Assembly (NCBI RefSeq): GCF_000226095.1
Contig: NC_016472.1
Span: 7,936,001-8,000,000, forward strand
Length of the DNA: 64,000 nucleotides
DNA from: Thermothelomyces thermophilus ATCC 42464
Lineage: Eukaryota > Ascomycota > Sordariomycetes > Sordariales > Chaetomiaceae
Direction: 5' to 3'
In this document: positions 1 through 9,513 of the stretch, piece by piece
Numbering within the stretch: position 1 is the stretch's first letter
Layout of the letters: every line of letters begins with the position of its first letter
Position numbers and translations under genes: made by a program
Notes under the pieces: model-generated
What the model saw: only the letters and a program-made list of their open reading frames with translations
What the model was told of the DNA's origin: nothing
Databases searched by the model: none

Positions 1-2
1 AT

Positions 3-1214
3 GCATGCAACACAGAAACCCCTCCTCATCCCGACATTGCCAACAGCCCCGGAATCACCATCACCCCCATCCCCACGCCGCCTAGCAGGCCGGCATCCAT
101 CCCCTTCCTTCTGTTCGCCCCATGGAAGGTTCTGCATCAGGTCTACCACCTCACCCGCCTCCTCGCCCGCCTTCTCCCGCCGGCGCAATGGATCCTCGTT
201 CAGAACCCACCGAGCATCCCGACTCTCGCCATTGCCGGTCTGGTCTGCTACTTGCGCAATAGCAAGCTCATAATCGACTGGCACAACTACGGCTGGACCA
301 TTCTCGCCGGCACGCGAGGGCGCAGTCACCCTTTCGTGGCCCTCTCCAAGCTCTACGAATGCTACTTTGGCCGCCTCGGCCACCTCCATCTGACAGTGAC
401 GCACGCCATGGCCGCCCAGCTGCGCAGGCCCCCTTACTCGCTCCCGCAGCGCATCCTAGCCGTGCACGACCGGCCGGCCGCCATCTTCCGGCCCCTCGCC
501 TCGCCCTCCGCCCGGAAAGAGATCCTCCACAGGGTCCTCGAGGACTTCCCGGAACGAGCCCTCATCCCAGCCATCCTCTCCGGCGCCACCCGCCTCGTCG
601 TGAGCAGCACCAGCTGGACGCCCGACGAGGACTTCTCCCTCCTGCTCGACGCCCTCGTCCGATACGCATCGGCTGCCGACACCACCACCACCACCACTAC
701 TACCACCACCACCACCACGAAGACTACCGACGGGACGCGCACCCCGCTCCTGGCCATCATCACCGGCAAGGGCCCGCAGCGGGACCTGTACGTGCGCCGG
801 GTCGCCGAGCTGACGGCGGCCGGCCGCCTGCCCAACGTGCGCGTCGCCACGGCCTTCCTGCCCTTTGCCGACTACGCGGCCCTGCTGGCCTGCGCCGACC
901 TGGGCATCTGCCTGCACAAGAGCAGCTCGGGCGTCGACCTGCCCATGAAGGTGGTGGACATGTTCGGCGTCGGCCTGCCCGTGGCCGCCTACCGCGGCTA
1001 CGAGAGCTTCGGGGAGCTGGTCAAGGAGGGCGAGAACGGAGCCGGCTTCGAGACGGCCGAGGAGCTGGCGGGCATTCTGGGGCGCTTGTTGGGAGATGGT
1101 GGTGGGAAGGCGGAGCTGGAGCGGCTGAGGAGAGGGGCTGTCAAGGAGGGGAGTAGAAGGTGGGACGAGGAGTGGGATTCCGCGGTTGGGAAGGTCATGG
1201 GGTTCGTGTCTTAG
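3..1214 (+). CDS. ALG1: Chitobiosyldiphosphodolichol beta-mannosyltransferase (ALG1), 5' partial
   Basis: ALG1 adds the first mannose to GlcNAc2-PP-dolichol on the cytosolic face of the ER during N-glycan precursor synthesis (family GT33). The frame is open from base 3, so the N-terminus lies outside the window; about 403 residues are visible. Family landmarks are LVQNPPSIPTLAI, then IDWHNYGWTIL and a VTHAM segment, then SSTSWTPDEDFSLLLDAL. The C-terminal donor-binding part reads HKSSSGVDLPMKVVDMFG. A polythreonine run near base 681-719 sits in a loop after the TPDEDF motif and looks like a local microsatellite expansion. No intron is needed in the visible part. The gene converges on the UBC7-type gene. 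Identification is strong from the motifs. Confidence 0.93.
   Translation, partial: ACNTETPPHPDIANSPGITITPIPTPPSRPASIPFLLFAPWKVLHQVYHLTRLLARLLPPAQWILVQNPPSIPTLAIAGLVCYLRNSKLIIDWHNYGWTILAGTRGRSHPFVALSKLYECYFGRLGHLHLTVTHAMAAQLRRPPYSLPQRILAVHDRPAAIFRPLASPSARKEILHRVLEDFPERALIPAILSGATRLVVSSTSWTPDEDFSLLLDALVRYASAADTTTTTTTTTTTTTKTTDGTRTPLLAIITGKGPQRDLYVRRVAELTAAGRLPNVRVATAFLPFADYAALLACADLGICLHKSSSGVDLPMKVVDMFGVGLPVAAYRGYESFGELVKEGENGAGFETAEELAGILGRLLGDGGGKAELERLRRGAVKEGSRRWDEEWDSAVGKVMGFVS
681..719 (+). repeat. ACC/ACT trinucleotide run inside ALG1
   Basis: An imperfect (ACC)n/(ACT)n microsatellite encodes about a dozen consecutive threonines in ALG1. It is in frame and therefore tolerated, and it probably lies in a surface loop between the two Rossmann lobes (inference). 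Confidence 0.85.
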
Positions 1215-1533
1215 ATTGTATTTCGCTTGTTAATAATTCGCTCCTCTTTATTTTTATAGAAACCGAGGTTCCCATGTTTCCTACTATTTCGCCCTTCAAC
1301 ATGTCGCCATCCTCTTGGATCCCAACCAGCTCTGCTCCCCCATCCCCCCACCCTTTTCTCAACGATATGTCGTCGGAGACTCCCGCTTTCTGGACTGTTC
1401 CCATGCGGCCAATTTACCGTTCGAAATCCCCTCCTAGTTCGCACTCTGTTCCAAACCCCGCCTCCCCCTTCCCCCCTTCTCCCCCATCTCCCTTCTACCG
1501 CCTTCTTTCCAAACACAACCCGCCAAGATGCGC

Positions 1534-2182
1534 TTAATCCTCCCCCAAGCTCTCCCTCACACACTTCCGGCACTGTCTCCTGAACTCCTTGCTCTTTCCC
1601 TCCCGCTCCTCACGCAGCAGCCTTGCCGCCTCGACATTGGCGGGGCTCTCGTCGTTCGGGTCCTCAAACAGGCTGATGACGCTCAGGAGGATCGTCTCGG
1701 GCGTCTGCACGGGGCTCCAGCGCTCGCTGGCCGACTCGTAGCCGTACTTGTCCTCTTCGGGGGGGTGCAGAATGCTGATGCAGAGCTCGCCGCTCGGGTA
1801 GATGTTCGGGTGGAAGGGGATCGGCGCCTGGAAGACCATCTTAGGGGGCATGAGCGGGTAGGTCGGAGGGAAGGTGAGATGCGCGCGGAAGTTGCCTCCT
1901 AAAGGAAGGGTGCCGGAATCATTAGCTCCCATATCTGCACAGTACCAGAGGTCGAGGGAGAAAAAAAAAAAAGGGGGGGGGGGGGGTTGCGGGGCTAAGG
2001 TGCTTACCGCCATAATACTTGCAATCGTCGCTGATCATCAACATGACTTCCCACTCAAAGATGTTGTTGTCGTTCACCAACCCGCACGAGATGCCCGGGA
2101 GGTCCTTGGCGGATTGCATCTGCTTCAGCTGCCGCTTCAGCAGAGACGCAGCGGCAGCTGAGCTTGTCGATGCGCTGGACAT
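1534..2182 (-). CDS. ubc7: Ubiquitin-conjugating enzyme E2, UBC7/UBE2G2 type
   Basis: Exons are 2182-2008 and 1898-1534, giving 179 residues. This is an E2 of the ER-associated degradation class. The UBC fold is complete: an N-terminal helix (SLLKRQLKQMQ), FEWEVMLM, then FRAHLTFPPTYPLMPPKMVF and HPNIYPSGELCISIL with the catalytic Cys at about residue 98. The catalytic Cys is followed by the acidic insertion PPEEDKYGYESASERWSP, which separates Ubc7/UBE2G2 and Cdc34/UBE2R from ordinary E2s. The 109-nt intron was chosen because donor GTAAGC and acceptor TTTAG restore the expected YYGGGNFRAHL. A nearer AG would insert about a dozen foreign residues. The intron contains long C and T homopolymers. 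Known family role: works with Cue1 and Hrd1/Doa10-type ligases. Confidence 0.9.
1961..1986 (+). repeat. A12-G14 homopolymer pair within the ubc7 intron
   Basis: Twelve A followed by fourteen G on the + strand, read as a C-run then T-run in the transcript. It lies inside the ubc7 intron and may serve as part of the polypyrimidine tract (inference). Run length is uncertain because such tracts are error-prone to sequence. Confidence 0.8.
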
Positions 2183-2937
2183 GTTTGCTCGCGGCCAAGC
2201 AAAACCTTTCCTTTTCCCGCCTCGGGGAAGGTCTCTTAAGGATGTGCGGGGCGGGGGCGTGGCGTGAGGCGCAAAAACTGAACTCGTAGCGGAGTCGACA
2301 GGAGAGATCGCGAGGGAAGCGGAAATACAAAGCGACCCACGTCTGGTGTCTTGGTATAGGATATGGAGGATTTTCTGCTGGGCTAGGAAAATTGTGTGCT
2401 TCGGAGCGATTCCGAAGAGGAATGAGAGCGAAAGATGGTTCAATCCGCTGAATGCAACGAGCGGCCAGAGCGGGGCGCCCAAAGCGGCAGCGGCGGGGCA
2501 GCGCGTGGCTCCCGGCGGGCGAATGTTCGGAAGGTGGGGCCGGGTTCAAGTACGGATACGGATTACACACTGCCCGCTGCGTGTTCCGAGAGCAACAGGG
2601 CGCGGGAGTACGTACTGTACGCTGCAGAGTACTCTTCGAATCTCCAACTCCTGGGCCCTTAGGGGGGAGAAACGGGAGACGGTAGGCCGAAAATCTCTTC
2701 CAGGATCTGTCAAAACCTTGGATGAAGTTTCAAGATGATTTCCAAATTTATGCATATATGTATGTACTGTAAACGAGATCCAAGTGCTCTACAGATTTTT
2801 CTCAAAACGTAGACCGACTTGCCCTGTAAGAAAACACCAAGCCCGGAAACTCCAAACGCCACCCATTGCTGGTATCTTTCGTAAACTTCAAGTAAGCCAA
2901 CATCATTACCTGAACCCCCCCAGCGTAACGATGTGTC
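2183..2937. other. Intergenic region, ubc7 promoter and SNU23 3' side
   Basis: No supported gene is seen. Short open frames here lack family features. The segment must hold the ubc7 promoter and 5' UTR, since ubc7 is transcribed away from it, and the 3' UTR of the zinc-finger gene. Confidence 0.6.
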
Positions 2938-3648
2938 TCACTTCTTCGCCGTGGTGCCGAACCCAGTAAACCCCATGGCCGCCATCATATCGTCCTCGTC
3001 GTGCTCGCCCTCGATCCGGACGTCATCGCCATACTCGGTCTTGATCTTCATCGCGGCCTCCCTTTCCTGCCTCTTGCGCTCCTCGGCCTCCTTCCGTTTC
3101 CGCCTCCTCTCCTCCCTCTCTCTCGCCTCCTCCTCCTTGCGCACCTCCAGCCTCTGGGCGAGCGAGACGACCTCCTCCCGCTTGCGCTGCTGCTCCCGCT
3201 CCCAGAGCGCCTCGATGCGCGCGCGCACCTCCTCGGCCGTGGCCTTGCGCACCTCGCCCGTCGCGCCGATGTTGCGCTGGTGCTGCATGCTGTTGGTGTG
3301 CTCGACCCACTGCAGGTTGTCCTTGAACGTCAGGTCGCACGCCTCGCAGTAGAAGCCGGCGCCGCGCCCGCGCTTGCCGACGCCCGCCCCGGCCGGCACC
3401 AGCGTCGTCGTCCCGACCAGCTTGCTGAAGTCCTGCGTCGCGCTGCGCGCCGTCGTGAGCGTCTCGGTGCCGTCCATCGGCTTGTAGTACTTCTTGCCCG
3501 CCATCTTGGCCTCCCACCGCGCCTTGCGCTCCTCCTTCTCCGCCGCTTCGCGCTCTTTGGCCTTGGCCGCATACTCTTCTAGGTCGTACTTTTTGCGAAA
3601 ATCTGTGTCGCCGGCCGGCTGGCCGTATGCGGAGCCCTTGCCGGACAT
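2938..3648 (-). CDS. SNU23: U4/U6.U5 tri-snRNP zinc-finger protein Snu23 (ZMAT2-like)
   Basis: Intronless, 236 residues, starting MSGKGSAYGQ. Snu23/ZMAT2 is a component of the spliceosomal B complex that acts in activation near the 5' splice site. The sequence shows the typical order: a basic N-terminal segment with DFRKKYDLEEYAAKAKERE, a KKYYKPMDG segment, and one C2H2 matrin-type finger with Cys101, Cys104, His117 and His123 (C-x2-C-x12-H-x5-H). A long charged coiled-coil of Arg/Glu/Lys follows (about residues 136-215), then a short MMAAMGFTGFGT tail. That tail is also typical of the family. The start was chosen as the first ATG after which the family similarity begins; the longer upstream frame is promoter sequence. 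It is divergent from DPH5. Confidence 0.9.
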   Translation of the reverse strand: MSGKGSAYGQPAGDTDFRKKYDLEEYAAKAKEREAAEKEERKARWEAKMAGKKYYKPMDGTETLTTARSATQDFSKLVGTTTLVPAGAGVGKRGRGAGFYCEACDLTFKDNLQWVEHTNSMQHQRNIGATGEVRKATAEEVRARIEALWEREQQRKREEVVSLAQRLEVRKEEEAREREERRRKRKEAEERKRQEREAAMKIKTEYGDDVRIEGEHDEDDMMAAMGFTGFGTTAKK

Positions 3649-4009
3649 GGTGGGCAGATTGTATGTGGTGAGAGGCTCAAGCGGTGGTTTGTTACTGAGA
3701 GAGAGCGCTTTGCAATTTCCCTTGGCTCTCGGACTTGTTGTCGTGTTTGGAGCGCAGACGGTAAGGCATTTTGATAACGATAAGCTTGCGGGCCCATGCA
3801 AGCTCTCGGTACGTAATCCGTAGAGTATTTTTGGCGGGGCAAGTTTGGCGGGGCAGTTCTGGCAGTTCTGGCGGGGCAGTTCTGGCGGGGTCTGTAAATC
3901 TGGTGGCAGAGGTTGTAGCCACGCGCCCTTGTTGCAGCACACACCCAACAAAAACTTTTTGCAGGTTCCCTTTACCCTTCCAGTACGGTACAGTGCTCAC
4001 GAGAACAAA
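3649..4009. promoter_or_regulatory. Shared divergent promoter SNU23/DPH5 with four GGCGGGG repeats
   Basis: This 361-bp region separates two genes transcribed away from each other. It contains four GGCGGGG boxes at 3833-3839, 3847-3853, 3870-3876 and 3884-3890, most followed by CAGTTCTG or CAAGTTTG. The boxes are spaced 14, 23 and 14 nt. GC-rich zinc-finger factor sites are a plausible reading, but no factor can be named from sequence alone. Confidence 0.55.
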
Positions 4010-4936
4010 ATGCTGTATCTTGTTGGTCTCGGGCTCTCTGACGAGACAGACATTACTGTCAAAGGACTCGAGATTGTGAGGAAGGCGTCTCGCGTGTACC
4101 TCGAGGCCTACACCAGCATCCTGCTCGTGGACCAATCCGTCCTTGTACGTCGCCGTTGTTGTATCAGCAACCCCCCGTTTCCGAACTCGGTTGACCCTGG
4201 AACGCAGTAGGAATCCTACTATGGCCGCCCTATTGTAGTTGCCGACCGTGAGATGGTCGAGTCCAACAGCGATGAGATCCTGCGTGATGCCCAGAACGTC
4301 GACGTAGCCTTCCTGGTGGTTGGCGACCCCTTTGGCGCGACAACCCACACGGACATGGTGCTCCGCGCCCGTGAGCTCGGCATTCCCGTGCGGACGGTTC
4401 CCAACGCGTCCATCATGTCGGGGATTGGCGCGGCGGGGTTGCAGCTCTACAACTTTGGCCAGACGGTCAGCATGGTCTTCTTCACCGACAACTGGCGCCC
4501 GGCCAGCTTCTACGACCGCATCAAGGAGAACAGGGACATTGGCCTGCACACCCTCATCCTACTCGACATCAAGGTCAAGGAGCCCAACTTAGAGAACTTG
4601 GCACGGGGTAGGAAGATCTACGAGCCACCGCGCTTCATGACCGTTGGCACCTGCGCGCGGCAGATGCTCGAGATCGAAGAGGAGAAGGGTCTGAAGGCCT
4701 ATGGGCCCGAGAGTCTGGCCATCGGTGCTGCTCGGGTGGGCGGCAAGACGGAGAAGTTCGTCGCCGGCACGCTCGCGGAGCTCTGCGACGCCGACGATCT
4801 GCTTGGGCCCCCGCTGCACAGCATGGTGCTGCTGGGGAGGCGGACACACGAACTGGAGCACGAGTACGTCCGGGAATTCGCCATCAACAAGGAAAACTGG
4901 GACAGGATATGGAAAGCCGAGTATCAAGGCAAATAG
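4010..4936 (+). CDS. DPH5: Diphthine methyl ester synthase (DPH5)
   Basis: Exons are 4010-4144 and 4211-4936, giving 286 residues, the usual DPH5 length. The enzyme uses S-adenosylmethionine to methylate the diphthamide intermediate on elongation factor 2. It belongs to the tetrapyrrole-methylase fold. The start [21 protein letters not shown] is the canonical N-terminus. It is followed by [13 protein letters not shown] (about residues 81-93), [24 protein letters not shown], and [12 protein letters not shown]. The 66-nt intron (GTACGT to TAG) joins SVL to ESYYGRP in frame. The gene shares its upstream region with the Snu23 gene and converges on the BLI-3-like gene 167 bp downstream. Confidence 0.95.
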
Positions 4937-5103
4937 TGGGTTGCTAATTGATCATATCATATGAAGCCCCCCTGATACAAACAAGAGAACAATTACCCCA
5001 ATTTCCCATTGCCACCCAAGCCGGCCCTCCACACTGGTCCATCTGTCGCCTTCGACTTTTGTTTGCGATTTCAATTACACTTCAACATCGCGATTAGTCC
5101 TCT

Positions 5104-5784
5104 CTAATGGGACGCTCTCCACTGCTGGACCTCCTCCTCACTAATCTCGCGCAACTTGTTCACGGCCGCCGGCTTTCCGGTAACCACCCCCTGTGCAACC
5201 TTGGCCATCTGTCCAAGGATGGTCTTGTGGGAAATAGCGTAATGGGCCGTTAGCATCTCGACCCGGATGATCCCAAGCCGGGGATCGTTCTCTCCGCCGT
5301 CGTGAACGCCGTCGCCCAGGTCCCCGAGCCAGGCCTTGAGGTGTGGACTATAGTGTTTCTTGACGAAGGACCGATCCGTGATGACGCTGGCCTTGCCGCT
5401 TACCGAGGCCCACTCGCCCGAGTTGGTTAAGAAGCTGATGTTGACGTGTGAATCGCTAGCCAGGTCGTCCGTCTTGCCAGACTCGGTATTCGTGTGGAAG
5501 AGGAGGTCAATTCCGCCAGTTTCCTAAGGGGACACGGGTCAGGGGCTGTTGCTATCCCGTCCAGCATCCAGTCGGGGGAGTTCACGTACTTGAGCTGCCA
5601 ATGACATGCACCTGGATACGAGGTTCCCGGAGCTGGCATCGCGAGTAGTCATCATTCCAAACTTGCAATGTGCCATGAAGTGGCTAAGGTCGTGAATCTT
5701 TTGCTCTACTGAGGCACCCGTGTCCAGGTTAGCCTCCTTGTAGGGGTCTATGTGCTTCGACGGCTCGGAGTACTGCTGAGCCAT
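5104..5784 (-). CDS. bli-3: BLI-3-like pyridoxamine-phosphate-oxidase-fold (FMN-binding) protein
   Basis: Exons are 5784-5590 and 5523-5104, giving 204 residues. The 66-nt intron (GTACGT to TTAG) joins SLAAQ to ETGGIDLLF. The protein has the split-barrel general-stress fold: a helical start (VEQKIHDLSHFMAHCKFGMMTT), a strand pair with LVSRCMSLAAQ, then LLFHTNTESGKTDDL and HVNISFLTNSGEWASVSG, and a C-terminal helical tail. Known family: fungal homologues include Neurospora BLI-3, first found as a blue-light-inducible gene; FMN or F420 binding is inferred from the fold. On the coding strand a CGAT box and a GATC box lie within about 20 nt upstream of the ATG, a loose resemblance to White Collar sites. 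Specific substrate unknown. Confidence 0.8.
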
Positions 5785-7348
5785 CTTGGATCTTTATCGA
5801 TACTCTGCCGCTTAGTCGAGTTGAACAGTGTGTCTGGGGTGTAATGTGGCGGTGATCTGACTGGGACAACACTGGGTCTTTACGAGAGTTTTTTGACACA
5901 CTTATATTCGTTGCCTTCGCACTTGCGGAGTAGCATTGCTTTAGCATGATGTAAACGAGGGGCACTGCAATCATGCCATCATCTGACTGAGCGGCCAGGC
6001 TTTACTTTCGCGGGTCAGCTGTCACCAAGACCCCGTCCTAGAGCTGCTTTCGGCCAGACCGGAGACTGAACGGGCGGCATACCATTACTGACGTCAGTTA
6101 CGCAGCGTGGAATTGACAGTGTGGCGATCTCTAGCCATAGCTCCCTGATCGTTGCGTATGATCCCGTGTTTAAGCGATCAGTTCCCATCGGGAAATGGCA
6201 TGATAAATTAATCGCCGTATCTGGGTCAACCTATCCGCTAGGTGACTTAAAAAGTAAGTTTTGGGCTGGAAGCAATCACGTCCAAGCTGTAAAGGTATGT
6301 ACAGTACAGGCGCTGTATGCAAGGTACTTAGCAAGTACGGCACAAACATGCCTACTGCCTATTTCAGTAAAGTACCTCTGTAAGTTCCTTGGACCTAAAC
6401 GAACCAGCCTGGCTTCCAATCGCGGTCAGGGTGGTTTGCGCTCTGGTCTCCTTCAAAACCCGGTACTCTCTATCAACTCCGGGCCTACCATTTTGCTTCT
6501 TACTCCTCCGTCTCATTGTTTTTGAAGGTGCCGCCGTTTTTCCTTCAGGCTTCTTCAAGGGTCTCTCAGAGCCCCACATATCCACGAATGCAAGTACTGT
6601 ATGTATTGCGTACTTAACGATTTTGGAGCTAACAGAAGCAACAGAGCCTTACATAGCATGCTGTGGCCCGATAAGAGCAAGTTCCCGTGCCTCGCACCTG
6701 ACTTGTCTGTCCCATAAAAAAGCCTCTGCTGCCATCTGTGCCCCGTACCTTTTCCACAAACCAACCGTGCTTCCGGCCTGCTGCTCTTATCCCTGTTTGA
6801 GACTCTTGGAAGTTAGAACACGGTTCATGAGATGCGTGGCCACAGTGAAGAAGCTCAGGTCCACTGTTTCTCCTTTCACAGAGTGTAACTTCCTCAAAGG
6901 AGCTCCTGCGCCGCCTACAGCGAGCGATCCGCCCGGTCACGCCCACTTGGCTGCGTTATTGGGTCTCTCCTTCCATAGTGCATCCCTATGAGCGATGCGG
7001 CAGTCGCACTTGGTTTATCGCCCGAACCTCTGATCGCCGCCATCTTTTTTTTTTTTTTTTTTGCCCCTCTCTCCAAACGTTTTGCGGCAGTCGAAGAATT
7101 AGAAGCAGCCGCTCTTTCTCCTTGGTTTCGCAGCTCCTCTGTCCTGCAGGTCAACGAACAGCAAGCGTGTCAACGTCCTACACACGGCTTCCTCCCACCA
7201 TCGCGACCTTGTTGGGTGTCAGTCAGGCTTCGAGTCAAGCGCTCGTGCAGCATTCCACATAACCCAATACGCAGACCCCGGAACCTGCTGAACAGGAACC
7301 CATCTTCTTTTCCCTTGTGACTTTTTGGAACATCACCATTGGTCAAAG
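5785..7348. other. Intergenic region without supported gene
   Basis: About 1.5 kb separating two divergent genes. Frames up to about 200 codons exist but none shows domain structure, splice logic or compositional coding bias. An 18-T run lies at 7045-7062. It presumably contains both promoters. Confidence 0.55.
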
Positions 7349-8897
7349 ATGAGCTGGGATCCGGACAATGTGAGCCAAACCTCCACCTCTACAGTATCTC
7401 TAGCCAGATGCTCTTCTCCTAATCTGGCATAATCTTGTACTGATTGCTTTTCAGAGCATCCTGCCGAGCGAGGAGCGCGATCAGGAGGAACAGGCGAGGG
7501 CGTGGTATGACGAGCCCACACGAGCGCTCAATCGGGAACTCGTGTCAGAGAACATGCGCCTCAAGAGGCTCCTGCGAGAGAATGGAATCTCTTGGGACCC
7601 TCGGCTGACGCTTGACCCGGATGACCGGACCAGAGGCACCTGGTCGTCCTCCAAGCGGCCGCGAACTCGCAGCTCCAGAGGTCCGCCGTCATTTTCACAC
7701 GAGAACCGACACCTGCCGGTGCTTCCTGTGGAGATTCAGCTATACATTCTGGAGTACGCTATGACTAGCAAGTTTCCAATCATCGATCCTTTGTCAAAAC
7801 TGAACAAAGAGACCTTGGTTGCCGAAGAGAAGGCACGTGGCAACCAAATAGCCATTGGTTTTCTGGCGACCTGCAAAGCATACTACGTTGAAGGTACTCG
7901 CTTTCTGTGGAGCAACAACACGTTCGTCTTCACGAGCCATGTGGCTCTACGCAACTTTGCCTCCGTGAGCCTTGAGCACCGTCGGGGCATCAAGCATGTC
8001 ACCTTCCGCATCATCGCCCGCTATTATGACGACGAAGAGCGCAAGCATCTCGCCCCGTATCCTTCTGCGAACGATACGTTCTTCAAGACCATCAACCTCA
8101 GGACTGCTCCCCGAATCAGAGAAGACACACTCGCCCGTAAGGGGTTCCGGAGCTACGCATGGAACCAGGTTGTCGACTTTCTAGATGCAATGCGGCCTCC
8201 CTTTGACCCCGATCACCCCAAGGGACAGCCACGTCCTCGCCTCCTTCCCGGTTTAGAGTCTCTCAGGATGGACTTCGTGAACTTTCCGGATAGCTTCCTC
8301 TCCCCTGGTTCGGGAAACTTTCTCCATGGCCTGGCATCGCACGATCTAGGTTGCTCTCTCAACGAGTTACAGCTTACCGGACTTCCGGCCTGCGACTTTG
8401 GAGAAGAGCTAGTCGCTGAGCTATCGGGCATGGTCAAGGACGATGGGCTACTCCTGAGATCGGATGCAACTTTCGTGTACTCTGGGAACCAGCTCCGCCC
8501 AATGGCACAGCGAGCGAGAAGATGGATGCCTGAGTGGGTTCCCAAGGTCGTTCGATCATGGAGGGCGCTCGCAGATGAGTACGCACGCAGCAAGGGCAAA
8601 ACAGCCAGCACTGAGGCGCTCCATCCCCACCATCGCCATAGCCACATTCACCACAGGATGCCGCCGGCCCCAAAGGAGGAGGGTCACCCAAACTCTCTTT
8701 GGAAGGCACGTAGAACTATATTCAAACGGATCCCAGTTGAGCAGGACGAGGACTATCGGATTTGGGCCGAGTTTGACCGGCTCACGGGCCTTCCGATCGA
8801 ACCCGACGAGTATGATTCAGAAGAGGACGAATACGACGTGTCCGATCTTGTCTGCCCCCATTGCGACGTTATGCACTCGCCTTTTGGGGATCATTGA
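7349..8897 (+). CDS. F-box-like fungal hypothetical protein
   Basis: Proposed exons are 7349-7369 and 7455-8897 (487 residues). The seven-codon first exon MSWDPDN with donor GTGAGC joins through TTTTCAG to SILPSEERDQEEQ; without it the first ATG would be at 7554. After a short helical N-terminus (NRELVSENMRLKRLLREN) comes an F-box-like stretch, HLPVLPVEIQLYILEYAMT, extending through IGFLATCKAYYVEGTRFLWSNNTF. This resembles the fungal families in which an F-box helix pair precedes a 'former, place, enter' segment. The middle is globular with no recognised catalytic motif. A His-rich patch (HPHHRHSHIHH) and a C-terminal CPHCDVMH motif are visible. A role as an SCF substrate adaptor is inference only. 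Confidence 0.72.
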
Positions 8898-9513
8898 AGG
8901 ATCACGACCACGACAGGTGAACGCATCTGGCGGAGTTGATGGTTCAGCGATGGGATGACATAAGTTTTATCATCAGCAACGCTGTCCGCCATGGCAAGGA
9001 AGGCATCATTCTCGTGCAAGGGGTCTCCGTGTTAGCTGTAACTTGGGCCATTCGACATTGTCTTCGGATTAGGCGTCAGCTTTACAATCTTTCTGGTGGC
9101 TTTAGGCTTCGGCTTTTTGGGGTTTGTTTGAAGGCGCGTTAAGATGTCTGGGAGTGTAATGAATGGGCAAAGGCGTCATCAGGGAGTGTAAAAAAGCTAG
9201 GACGGCGTATTGGGTTGAGATTTAAAAAGTTAGATACCCACACAGCCTCTATCGTTCGTTGCTATTGAAACAAGCGGCGGCTGCTTCGATAGCATCATGC
9301 TAGGCCACCTTAGCTAAATGAGTCGGTCTACGCTTTCGACCATCGTTTCCCTTGGCAATCGGAGGCTACCTCGAAAGACGCTGCCACAGCATTCAACCAG
9401 CCAAACACCGGGGATTGCGGCTGTTTCTTGTGTGAAGCCGGCCATGGCCACTCTCGGATGTGATTTCGCACGAGCTCTAAAGCCGTATACTTCCCCGCTC
9501 TCCCGTGAGAAGT
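8898..9513. other. Intergenic region between convergent genes
   Basis: About 600 bp of convergent 3' flanks. I see no gene or repeat here. Confidence 0.6.

Noticed and set aside
5785-7348. Several 70-200 codon frames between BLI-3-like and F-box-like genes
   Set aside because: No motif support, overlapping frames on both strands, and the stretch is a divergent promoter region.
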